A stretch of DNA of 9,883 bases from CAZCRE01 sp964501075 (GTDB taxonomy: Archaea; Thermoproteota; Bathyarchaeia; Bathyarchaeales; Bathycorpusculaceae). This document shows, piece after piece, positions 1-6,507 of the stretch; the first letter of the stretch is position 1, and every line of letters begins with the position of its first letter. Both the position numbers and the translations under genes were made by a program. The notes beneath the pieces were generated by a model that saw only the letters and a program-made list of their open reading frames with translations, was not told the origin of the DNA and ran no database searches. Location: positions 1 to 9,883 of the forward strand of contig CAZCRE010000047.1 in the NCBI GenBank assembly GCA_964501075.1. Direction: 5' to 3'.

Positions 1-118
1 AGTTATGCTTGTTATACGTTTTTATAGTTTGCCTATAAGTAATTGGAAATAGCGACAAGAATATACATGCTCTCGAATACCTTATTACGCAAGTTTTAGC
101 TCGTGTACTGCATTACAA
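1..118. other. intergenic, no gene seen
   Basis: AT-rich stretch with stops in all frames that I checked. A T-rich TATA-like element lies near 18-28 on the plus strand, but no convincing ORF follows it. I see no RNA gene or repeat here. Confidence 0.4.
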
Positions 119-430
119 CTATCTGTTTTGAAGAGCAGACTGTCTTCGATCTCTCAATGCTTCAACGAAATCTGCTTCTGTCAGCATAATGACATTTTTT
201 GGAGCTATCTGGATTTTGCCTACTCTCTCAAGAAATTTCAGATACTTCTTGATTTTGACACAAGATTGGAAAACTTTGCTGTTCGCAGCAACTATTATCC
301 CGATTTTCCCCATTGCAGACGCATTGATCAGGCTGCCAATTCTGTGTTTCTTAGATGTTTTGTTTTCTAGTTCTATCGCTAGAAAGCATCGTGGATTCTG
401 GCTTGTTCCGAAATTGGTGTAAAATGGTTT
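119..430 (-). pseudogene. 5'-truncated remnant of an unrecognised protein gene
   Basis: Reading on the minus strand, a frame is open from just after a TAG at 433-431 down to a TAG at 119, about 103 residues. The only ATG is internal (313) and has no Shine-Dalgarno sequence. The residues before that ATG (LAIELENKTSKKHRIGSLIN) read as one protein with those after it (MGKIGIIVAANSKVF), so a start at 313 would cut through a folded unit. The pattern is an acidic beta strand, then a Lys-rich segment, a Gly/Asn-containing helix, a GKIGIIVA strand, and a C-terminal ILTEADFVEAL element. It looks like the C-terminal half of an alpha/beta protein and is loosely reminiscent of PD-(D/E)XK-type folds, but I do not recognise the family. 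In the same frame upstream of the TAG is a short stretch ending MDLFDERILAVLEE. I infer a decayed gene. A genuine 64-residue protein from 313 is the alternative. Confidence 0.3.
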
Positions 431-852
431 CTATTCCTCAAGCACAGCCAAAATACGCTCATCGAACAAATCCATAATGAACCCACATGTGCAAGAAACA
501 GGCTCAAGATTATTCTTGACCATTTCAGGAACACGCATGCGCGCGCTACCAAGACTCTTGGAAACGGAGTAGTAAGCAGGGCAGTGTAGAATCAATTAAT
601 CGAACTCGGCGGCATCATATTATCATTCTGACGGTGTTCTGAGAGTGAACCACTTCCGAAAATGTGAAATACTTCCTCAAACGCTTGGTCAAGCGAGAGA
701 ATTACTTGAAATTACGACGGAGCGATTGACTTTGCGGACAGCAGATAAATGGGACAGACAACCAGTTCGGAAACGCCGAAGCCGATTAACAAGGAAAGAA
801 TAAAGGAGACGCACGTGGCACATTAACTTTATAAACGTGTAGCTACTCATAT
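431..852. other. gene-poor region with frameshifted protein-like stretches and a TATA-like box
   Basis: No intact gene is visible in these 420 bases. On the plus strand, one frame reads RLKIILDHFRNTHARATKT and onward to a TAG at 587, resumes as NQLIELGGIIL and hits TGA at 629. A different frame open from 600 to 803 continues as DGVLRVNHFRK, LGQARELLEITTERL and a very basic tail. Together these resemble a small helix-turn-helix-like protein broken by a stop and a frameshift, but no family is recognisable. A TATA-like element (CTTTATAAAC, about 826-835) points rightwards towards the ORF at 853-1197. The reading is tentative. Confidence 0.25.
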
Positions 853-1197
853 TTGGGTAGCTGTTGTTTGCCGGCACTTGGACGATGGGCGCCCGCGTGC
901 AGAGTCCACGAGCCTGGACAAGGTTGGAGAATCGAGTTTTTGAGTAAAAGTCCATCTACTTTGAGACGTGATGCTGCTAGGTTTAGGCCTATTCGTAGGC
1001 TGGAGAACGGCGACGTCGTTGCTACCAGGCAGATCCCGCCCTGCAGGAGAGTAGTCCGAGACGTCAACAAAGTTGTTCTCTTCGTTGAGCACCTTGCGGC
1101 TTGCGACTCTGGGACCGTGGTTCACGATGCCAGTGGCCGTGGCTTGTATGATCGTGAGACGTTTGTCTCGTTCAAAGGCGCCTTCTACGAGGCCTAA
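853..1197 (+). CDS. doubtful small ORF, unknown function
   Basis: A 114-codon frame from TTG at 853 to TAA at 1195-1197. A more natural start may be TTG at 940, which has GGAG at 926-929 ten bases upstream and gives 85 residues. The predicted chain is Arg-rich at its N-terminus (RRDAARFRPIRRLENGDVVA), then has a beta-rich middle (VVRDVNKVVLFVEHLAA) and ends GLYDRETFVSFKGAFYEA. It has no membrane segment and no motif that I recognise. The local GC content is higher than in the flanks, and competing frames are open on the minus strand (847-1125), so the ORF may be spurious. A TATA-like box near 826-835 lies at a suitable distance to transcribe it. The gene ends 21 bases before the convergent membrane-protein gene. 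Confidence 0.3.
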   Translation: MGSCCLPALGRWAPACRVHEPGQGWRIEFLSKSPSTLRRDAARFRPIRRLENGDVVATRQIPPCRRVVRDVNKVVLFVEHLAACDSGTVVHDASGRGLYDRETFVSFKGAFYEA

Positions 1198-1218
1198 AAA
1201 ATGTGTGTTGGGGCGGAA

Positions 1219-1539
1219 CTATGACGGGTAAACAGGCGCTCCTAGTTCTGGTTGGGAGAAGAATTCTTTTTTTGCAGCCCTATGGAGAGGCAGCTGCTTT
1301 ATCTGTCTCAATGCTTCCTTGACAACCATGTAGATTATTGGTGACTCTGCAACCAAGAACAGGGATACCACTATTGGACCGTACTTAGCAAGGCCCACTA
1401 TTAAAAGGGACAATACCACACTTCCGTTGAAGCCAAAGATCGCCAGCAACACTGGATATTTGAGAGCTACATAAATCACGTCAGGAACCTCTTTTAGAGT
1501 CTCGATAATCCTAGAAGCCGTTATGCTGGCTCTTGGCAT
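1219..1539 (-). CDS. small membrane protein, unknown function
   Basis: A 106-residue protein starting at ATG 1539, with GAGGGG about eight bases upstream. Residues 1-20 form a short, mildly basic and amphipathic N-terminus. Hydrophobic segments at about 21-37, 41-51 and 53-72 suggest two or three membrane helices forming a hairpin. The C-terminal 35 residues are basic and soluble (KEALRQIKQLPLHRAAKKEF) and are probably cytoplasmic. There are no catalytic motifs and the family is not recognised. It is transcribed divergently from the 228-residue gene across a 129-base gap, so the two could share regulation, but nothing in the sequence proves a functional link. Confidence 0.65.
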   Translation of the reverse strand: MPRASITASRIIETLKEVPDVIYVALKYPVLLAIFGFNGSVVLSLLIVGLAKYGPIVVSLFLVAESPIIYMVVKEALRQIKQLPLHRAAKKEFFSQPELGAPVYPS

Positions 1540-1623
1540 GGCGCGTTCCCCTCGACTTGAGACCCAATACTTGACGCAATATTCAATCCTTTGCAGATAG
1601 GAACAAGAAACGAATTCATAACG

Positions 1624-1662
1624 GTTTTATAGATGCTGGAAACAGATTTAGAGGAAGGTGCC
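1624..1662 (+). promoter_or_regulatory. putative TATA box and SD for the 1669 gene
   Basis: A TATA-like element, GTTTTATAGA (1624-1633), lies about 40 bases before the ATG at 1669. GAGGAAGGTG (1651-1660) gives a Shine-Dalgarno sequence eight bases from the start. The spacing implies a very short leader. This rests on consensus and spacing only. Confidence 0.35.
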
Positions 1663-1668
1663 GAGTAA

Positions 1669-2355
1669 ATGGTTGTTGCAGGTAAAATATTTCGGCTTTC
1701 AGAGTCGCTTCAGATTCCTGAAATCGCGCAAAAGCTTGAAAACTACCGCACTGAAGAAGACCACGAAGAGGGTGATTACAGATTCAAGCTAATCACCGAG
1801 ATCACGGGTCTTCTTCCAAAAGGAAACATGCTCATGGGGATCTACTCACACGATTATGTGCTTCATGTGTTTCACAGGGGAAAGATAGTATCTACGCCCA
1901 GAACAATTGAAGCTCTGTTCAGTTTTGCCTTGCAAGAGGGTATCACGTTTTTGGCCATCGTGGAAAAGAAACGGTCGGCCAATTTTGTCGCGAACAAGCT
2001 GAGCGAGATTCTCTTCGAAAAAGTTGGCGGCGTACTGGAAGCAAGAATACCTCCTGAAACGCTGAAGAGATTCCACCTTAAGAACCCGGAAGACACGAAA
2101 ATAACGTTCTTTGACAATATTGATATTCCTAATGTGAACAAGCTTTCTCTATATGGACCTGATCTGATCAACACATCTCTTTTTGAGGACTATGGCAAAC
2201 ATGGTGACTTGTGGTATGTGGTTGCAAGGTCCCGGGAATATGGATATGTTGTGGGAGTGACACGGGAAGCTTCTGTGACAATCTTCAATCTAGCCGATAA
2301 AGAGAAATATCTGGAGTACGTCTCGAAAGAAGTTTATCCACTGATTGTGGAGTAA
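1669..2355 (+). CDS. conserved-looking archaeal hypothetical protein, 228 aa
   Basis: A long, well-formed ORF starting at ATG 1669, supported by GGTG eight bases upstream. The protein is soluble, with no signal peptide or membrane helix. Residues 1-50 contain acidic helices (PEIAQKLENY, EEDHEEGDY). Residues 50-80 hold beta strands with a Gly-rich turn (TGLLPKGNMLMGIYSHDYVL). Residues 85-130 look like an alpha/beta unit (ALFSFALQEGITFLAIVEK). The C-terminal 60 residues form another strand-rich part (GDLWYVVARSREYGYVVGVT) followed by a terminal helix. I do not recognise a family, nucleotide-binding loop, metal site or DNA-binding motif. The gene is convergent with the adenosyltransferase gene across 49 bases and so is probably independent of the mutase operon. 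Possibly lineage-restricted. Confidence 0.8.
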   Translation: MVVAGKIFRLSESLQIPEIAQKLENYRTEEDHEEGDYRFKLITEITGLLPKGNMLMGIYSHDYVLHVFHRGKIVSTPRTIEALFSFALQEGITFLAIVEKKRSANFVANKLSEILFEKVGGVLEARIPPETLKRFHLKNPEDTKITFFDNIDIPNVNKLSLYGPDLINTSLFEDYGKHGDLWYVVARSREYGYVVGVTREASVTIFNLADKEKYLEYVSKEVYPLIVE

Positions 2356-2404
2356 AGGAAATCGCCATTTTCAATAACGAGTGCAGTTTCATTTGCGGTT
2401 CTTG

Positions 2405-2944
2405 TCAGTACTCAATGCCTTTTCTTGCCGGGATGCCCTTGTTAAAAGGGTGTTTGACTTCTTTCATTTCTGTAACCAAGTCTGCAGCTTCGATTATCTG
2501 ATCTGGTGCGTATCGTCCAGTTAAGACGAGTTCCACATGGCGTGGCTTGCTTTTTACCAATGCCATAACTTCCTCAAGATCCAGAAGTTTTAGGTTCAAG
2601 GCAACATTGATTTCATCTAGAATGACGACGTCATGTTCTCCGTCTTTGACGATTTGTTTGGCAAGTTGAAACGCCTGTTTTGCCAGTTTGAAATCTTCTT
2701 GGTCAGGGGGATTTGCCGTGATGAATTTTCCCCTGCCGAAAGCTTTGAGGGTGAGGTTTGGAAGCTTATCGATTACGTAAAGCTCTCCGTAATCGAATCC
2801 GCCTTTGATAAATTGTATTATGTACACTCTTAGCCCTCTGCCAACTGCTCTTATGGCCAGCCCGAAGGCTGCTGAAGTCTTCCCTTTTCCATTACCCGTG
2901 TAAACCTCTACAAGTCCCTTTTCGAGATTCGGCGTTGCTTTCAC
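2405..2944 (-). CDS. cobO: cob(I)yrinic acid a,c-diamide / cob(I)alamin adenosyltransferase (CobA/CobO/BtuR type)
   Basis: Transfers the 5'-deoxyadenosyl group of ATP to cob(I)alamin or a corrinoid precursor to form adenosylcobalamin. The 179 residues are a typical CobA/CobO length. The P-loop is GNGKGKTS at residues 17-24, which binds ATP in the inverted manner known for this family. A Walker B-like VVILDE lies at 106-111 and LVLTGRYAP at about 139-147. The C-terminal signature HPFNKGIPARKGIEY ends the protein. It starts with GTG at 2944; this GTG overlaps the TGA of the upstream GTPase gene (GTGA), so translation is probably coupled. As last gene of the mutase operon it plausibly supplies the mutase cofactor. 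Mutases are often partnered with the unrelated PduO-type enzyme instead, so the CobA type here is noteworthy. Confidence 0.96.
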   Translation of the reverse strand: MKATPNLEKGLVEVYTGNGKGKTSAAFGLAIRAVGRGLRVYIIQFIKGGFDYGELYVIDKLPNLTLKAFGRGKFITANPPDQEDFKLAKQAFQLAKQIVKDGEHDVVILDEINVALNLKLLDLEEVMALVKSKPRHVELVLTGRYAPDQIIEAADLVTEMKEVKHPFNKGIPARKGIEY

Positions 2945-3942
2945 TTTCCAAGTTTCTCCTGTAAGAGTTTGTCAGCAGCTGATGATGGATCGATCTCTTT
3001 TCTGAGGATTTTCTGCAGTAATTCCTCGAACTTGCCTTCTTTTTTCAGTTCTTCTACTATTTTGTTTGTGGTTTTTTCCTTTATGGCGTCAGCAAGCTCA
3101 GTTTCAGCCCTAGTTCTCACCGACGCCATTCTGTATTTCTCATCTCCTTCCAGAAAGCGTCTGTGTTCATCCAGTTTATCGACGAGTTCAGGCACGCCTT
3201 CGCCTGTGAGCGCTACCGTTTTCAGAACCTGGGGTTTCCATGCTTTCTCCTTATTATCCATCTGCAGAATGACCTGAATGTCTGTGATGGTTTTGTCTGC
3301 GCTTTCGCGGTCGCCCTTGTTAACGACGAAAACATCAGCTATTTCCGTTATTCCCGCTTTTATGGCTTGTATTTCATCTCCCAAGCCTGGTGCGTGAACT
3401 ACTACTATTGTGTGGGCAACCTTGATTATTTCCACTTCAGATTGTCCCGCACCGACAGTTTCAACAAGGACTATGTCTTTGCCCGAAGCATCCAAAACTT
3501 TGACAGCGTCTTTTGTGGCCTTGGCTATCCCTCCAAGGTAGTTGCGTGATGCCATGCTTCGGATGAATACGCCTTCTTCTGTGGTTAGTTCTTGCATTCT
3601 GATTCTGTCGCCTAGGAATGCGCCGCCTGTGAAGGGGCTTGTGGGATCAACAGCTATTATGCCGACTGTTTTGCGTCTTCGTCTGTATTCGCGTATGATT
3701 TTCTCGATTAGTGTGCTTTTTCCTGCGCCTCCAGCACCGGTTATTCCTATTATGTGAGCTTTACCTGTGTGTGGGTAGATGTCCGCGATTATTTTTGGGG
3801 CATCAGCGGTGTTGTTTTCGACGTATGTTATTGCTCTGGCTACGCTTCGAGGATTTCCTGCGAGTACGCCTTGAACTATTTCCTGAGTTTTTGTCAACTG
3901 TTTGGCACGTCTTGCATCAAGTTCTTTCTGGCACGTTGTCAA
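2941..3942 (-). CDS. meaB: MeaB/ArgK-family GTPase, mutase chaperone
   Basis: A P-loop G3E GTPase that gates adenosylcobalamin loading onto the partner acyl-CoA mutase, protects it from inactivation and helps expel damaged cofactor. The 333 residues match the family length. The Walker A motif lies at 69-77 (GAGGAGKST). The family motifs VDPTSPFTGGAFLGDRIRM (99-116) and ETVGAGQSE (161-169) follow, then the guanine-specificity NKGD at 208-211. The C-terminal 60 residues form the charged helical dimerisation arm. The start is taken as TTG at 3942, overlapping the end of the small-subunit gene by 26 bases. No strong SD is visible there, so the exact N-terminus is uncertain; another TTG lies about 15 codons in. 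Its place directly behind the small subunit mirrors the order of domains fused in bacterial IcmF (B12 domain, then GTPase). Confidence 0.96.
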   Translation of the reverse strand: MTTCQKELDARRAKQLTKTQEIVQGVLAGNPRSVARAITYVENNTADAPKIIADIYPHTGKAHIIGITGAGGAGKSTLIEKIIREYRRRRKTVGIIAVDPTSPFTGGAFLGDRIRMQELTTEEGVFIRSMASRNYLGGIAKATKDAVKVLDASGKDIVLVETVGAGQSEVEIIKVAHTIVVVHAPGLGDEIQAIKAGITEIADVFVVNKGDRESADKTITDIQVILQMDNKEKAWKPQVLKTVALTGEGVPELVDKLDEHRRFLEGDEKYRMASVRTRAETELADAIKEKTTNKIVEELKKEGKFEELLQKILRKEIDPSSAADKLLQEKLGK

Positions 3943-4324
3943 AAACGTATCTTATTATGGTTTCCGTCGGGGTTCCAGGTCCAAAAATTTCTTTTATGCC
4001 TAGCTTCTTGAGTTGTGGTGCGTCTTCTTTTGGGATTATTCCTCCTGCGAAGACCATAATGTCTGTTAAATCCTTCTGTCTTAGTAGTTCCATTATTCTT
4101 GGGAAAAGTGTCTTGTGAGCGCCAGACAGTATGCTCAAACCAATGACGTCAACATCTTCCTGCAAAGCTGTTTCAGCTATCTGCTCGGGAGTCTGTCTCA
4201 AGCCAGTGTAGATCACTTCCATTCCAGCATCTCTCAGCGCTCTGGCGACGACTTTGGCTCCCCGGTCATGGCTGTCAAGACCCGGTTTTGCGATCAGGAC
4301 TCTAATTTTCCTCATGTTTTGCAT
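3917..4324 (-). CDS. B12-binding small subunit of acyl-CoA mutase
   Basis: The 135-residue cobalamin-binding (Rossmann-like) subunit of a two-chain adenosylcobalamin-dependent mutase. It carries the base-off/His-on motif DSHDRG at 17-22, in which His19 is the predicted lower axial cobalt ligand. The nucleotide-tail-binding SILSG lies at 64-68 and the GG of VFAGGIIP at 94-95. The length matches the stand-alone IcmB-type or archaeal MutB-type small subunit. Start is ATG 4324, with GGGAGG ten bases upstream. That SD directly abuts the stop of the large-subunit gene, 15 bases away, so the two chains should be made in a coupled way. Methylmalonyl- and isobutyryl-CoA mutase small subunits cannot be told apart from this sequence alone; see the large subunit for specificity. 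Confidence 0.96.
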   Translation of the reverse strand: MQNMRKIRVLIAKPGLDSHDRGAKVVARALRDAGMEVIYTGLRQTPEQIAETALQEDVDVIGLSILSGAHKTLFPRIMELLRQKDLTDIMVFAGGIIPKEDAPQLKKLGIKEIFGPGTPTETIIRYVFDNVPERT

Positions 4325-4339
4325 TTCTTTTTTTCCTCC

Positions 4340-6022
4340 CTATATAACGATTAACTCTTTGTATTCACCGTAGACTTGGCGTAGCACTTCGGTGATTTCA
4401 CCTATTGTCGCATAGGATTTTATGGCTTCGATTATTGTGGGCATTAGGTTTTCGTCTTTCTGTGCTGCGTAGTGAAGTTTTTCTAGGGTTTCTTTCGCTT
4501 TTTTGTTGTTTCTCTCTCTTTTTAGTTTTTGCAGGTTGGCAACTTGTTGTTGTTCGACTTTTGGATCAATGCGCGAAAGCTCTATTGGGCATTTTTTCTC
4601 CTTGGTAGTGTAGTCGTTGACGCCTACTATGGTGCGTTTTTTCTCATCTGTCTCCTTTTGGTATTTGTAGGCGCTGTCGGCTATCTCTTTTTGGAAGAAT
4701 CCTTTTTCGATAGCGACGATAGCTCCTCCCATTTCATCCACTTTCTGGATGTAGTCCATTGCTTTTCTCTCCATTTCGTTTGTCAAAGCTTCTATGTAGT
4801 ATGATCCTCCAAGTGGATCTGCGGTGTTGACGACGCCGCTTTCGTTTGCTAGTATCTGTTGAGTCCTGAGGGCAACTGTTACGGCCTCTTCGCTTGGCAG
4901 ACATAGGGCTTCATCGAAGGAATTTGTATGTAACGATTGGGTTCCGCCTAGAACGGCCGCTAGGGCTTGGGTCGTGGTGCGTATAATGTTATTTAGCGGT
5001 TGCTGAGCCGTAAGCGTGCATCCAGAGGTTTGGATGTGCATGCGCATCCACATCGATCTAGGGTTCTTGGCGTGGAATCTTTCTTTCATTATCCTTGCCC
5101 AAAGTCTTCTGGCGGCTCTGAACTTCGCGATTTCCTCAAAGAAGTCGTTGTGGGATGCAAAGAAGAAAGACAGTCGATGAGCGAAATCGTCGACCTTCAA
5201 GCCTCTTTGAAGAGTGGATTCAACGTAACTTATTCCGTCATAAAGCGTGAAGGCGAGTTCTTGCACGGCGTTTGCGCCTGCCTCTCTTATGTGGTAGCCG
5301 CTTATGCTCACGGGGTTCCACTTTGGCAAGTGTCTTGCGCAATATTCGATGATGTCTGTAGTAAGCTTAACTGAAGGTTTTGGGGGAAATATGCAGAGTT
5401 TCTGGGCGAAAAACTCTTTTAGGTTGTCGTTTTGGGTTGTTCCTCCTAGTTTGTCTCTGGACACGCCTTGTTTGTCGCCTACGGCCACGTACATCGCGAG
5501 GAGCATCGGTGCTGGCCCGTTTATGGTCATGGAAGTGGTGACTTTGTCTAGAGGTATGCCGTCGAAGAGAACCTCCATGTCTCTTAATGAGGATATTGCC
5601 ACACCGCAGATTCCTACTTCCCCTCTTGCCATCTGATGATCTGAGTCATAACCCATTATTGTCGGATAATCAAAGGCCGTGCTGAGGCCGGATTCGCCTT
5701 CGTTCAGCAGGTATTTGAAGCGTTGGTTAGTGTCTGCCGCTGTGCCGAATCCCGCGAACAATCGCATTGTCCACAAGCGGCCACGATACATCGTTGCATG
5801 CACACCTCGGAGGAATGGGTATTCTCCGGGGAAACCCATGTCTCGCATGTAATCCAGTGCCTCAGCGTCTTCTGGCGTGTAGAGGCACTTAATCGGTATG
5901 CCTGAATGGTTTTGAAACTCTTTCTTCCTTTCAGGGCTTAGTTTCAACCAGTTCTGTAAGGTTGTCTGTTCCCAGCGTCTTTGCTCTTGCTCTAACGTCT
6001 TCAGGCTTTTTTCGTCAAACAT
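4340..6022 (-). CDS. adenosylcobalamin-dependent acyl-CoA mutase large subunit (methylmalonyl-CoA mutase family, isobutyryl-CoA-mutase-like active site)
   Basis: The catalytic TIM-barrel chain of a radical B12 mutase; the 560 residues match the stand-alone large subunits of archaeal mutases and bacterial IcmA. Numbering happens to coincide with the Propionibacterium methylmalonyl-CoA mutase through the core. Arg82 (YRGRLW), Gln197 (GTTQND) and the catalytic His244 (SGYH, 241-244) are conserved, as is TQSLHTNS at 361-368. Odd points: residue 89 is Phe (RLFAGF) where methylmalonyl-CoA mutase has Tyr89, and residue 207 is Gln (AQK) where it has Arg207. Those two residues grip the substrate carboxylate, and Phe/Gln is the known isobutyryl-CoA mutase pair. 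Residues 83 and 88 are both Leu. The predicted reaction is therefore isobutyryl-CoA to n-butyryl-CoA rather than methylmalonyl- to succinyl-CoA; the family is certain and the substrate inferred. ATG 6022 has GGAGG eleven bases upstream. It is the first gene of the operon. Confidence 0.97.
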   Translation of the reverse strand: MFDEKSLKTLEQEQRRWEQTTLQNWLKLSPERKKEFQNHSGIPIKCLYTPEDAEALDYMRDMGFPGEYPFLRGVHATMYRGRLWTMRLFAGFGTAADTNQRFKYLLNEGESGLSTAFDYPTIMGYDSDHQMARGEVGICGVAISSLRDMEVLFDGIPLDKVTTSMTINGPAPMLLAMYVAVGDKQGVSRDKLGGTTQNDNLKEFFAQKLCIFPPKPSVKLTTDIIEYCARHLPKWNPVSISGYHIREAGANAVQELAFTLYDGISYVESTLQRGLKVDDFAHRLSFFFASHNDFFEEIAKFRAARRLWARIMKERFHAKNPRSMWMRMHIQTSGCTLTAQQPLNNIIRTTTQALAAVLGGTQSLHTNSFDEALCLPSEEAVTVALRTQQILANESGVVNTADPLGGSYYIEALTNEMERKAMDYIQKVDEMGGAIVAIEKGFFQKEIADSAYKYQKETDEKKRTIVGVNDYTTKEKKCPIELSRIDPKVEQQQVANLQKLKRERNNKKAKETLEKLHYAAQKDENLMPTIIEAIKSYATIGEITEVLRQVYGEYKELIVI

Positions 6023-6033
6023 AGTTGAATTTG

Positions 6034-6082
6034 CCTCCGTTAGGGAATTACTGATGGTTAGGCTACTATATCGCTTTCTTAC
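6034..6082 (-). promoter_or_regulatory. putative promoter and SD of the mutase operon
   Basis: On the minus strand, AAGAAAGC followed by GATATAG (about 6081-6067) resembles a BRE-TATA pair. A start of transcription about 25 bases on would leave a leader of roughly 20 bases containing GGAGG at about 6034-6038. The 175-base gap (6023-6197) shows no cobalamin-riboswitch-like structure that I can recognise. Confidence 0.35.
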
Positions 6083-6197
6083 GAGAATTTATCTTTTTAT
6101 CGGTTTGAGGTGGTAAATTTGAACATCAGTGTCAGAGCTTTGTGATGAATGATCTTGATTGGACATTGAATTTTCGAGGTTTCTGCTTCAGGGTGTT

Positions 6198-6458
6198 TTA
6201 CACTTGCTTGTACACTTTGTCTGTTTCTCTCACGCGCCGCAATACTTTCAAGCCTACGCTCTGACCAGCTTCAGCCTGCTGAACACTCTCGTGTTCAATC
6301 TGTATGGAATCGACTACTTGCTCAAAATCTGTGTTTGGCCCTTTAAAGACTATAGTGTCTCCCACTTTCATGGATGCCTTAAGCTCAATGACGGCAACGT
6401 TTATTTTTGAGAAGAAATGAGCTACTCGCCCGACCTCAACAATATTCTCTTCACTCAT
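6198..6458 (-). CDS. translation elongation factor-like small protein (EF-Tu domain II-type beta barrel)
   Basis: An 86-residue protein starting at ATG 6458, with GGAGG eight bases upstream. A longer reading from 6515 lacks such a site and is rejected. The chain resembles the second, beta-barrel domain of EF-Tu/EF-1-alpha/IF2-type GTPases standing alone: VGRVAHFFSKINVAVIEL (9-26), then MKVGDTIVFKG (30-40), TDFEQVVDSIQIE (43-55) and AGQSVGLKV (63-71). There is no G domain, so it cannot be a GTPase. Such mini-proteins are known in archaea and bacteria as 'translation elongation factor-like' with no defined role. It lies 49 bases behind the tRNA methylthiotransferase on the same strand, which suggests co-transcription and a translation-related job. 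The function is inferred only from fold resemblance. Confidence 0.8.
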   Translation of the reverse strand: MSEENIVEVGRVAHFFSKINVAVIELKASMKVGDTIVFKGPNTDFEQVVDSIQIEHESVQQAEAGQSVGLKVLRRVRETDKVYKQV

Positions 6459-6507
6459 GTCTTCCGCCTCCTGCAACAACCTAATAGCTACACTACACAT
6501 AAATAAC

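Noticed and set aside
847..1125. Minus-strand ORFs across 689-1125
   Set aside because: Three frames overlap one another with no SD or motif; the plus-strand frame at 853-1197 looks slightly more protein-like, although it is also weak.
2969..5905. Many plus-strand ORFs of 60-135 codons across the mutase operon
   Set aside because: All lie antisense to strongly supported genes and show no family motifs; they are shadows of codon usage.
6141..6197. Possible C/D-box RNA from a GTGATGA at 6141
   Set aside because: No CTGA D box follows within a normal distance and no paired terminal stem is seen.
6023..6197. Cobalamin riboswitch upstream of the mutase operon
   Set aside because: The gap is short and AT-rich and shows no B12-box-like or multi-helix structure.
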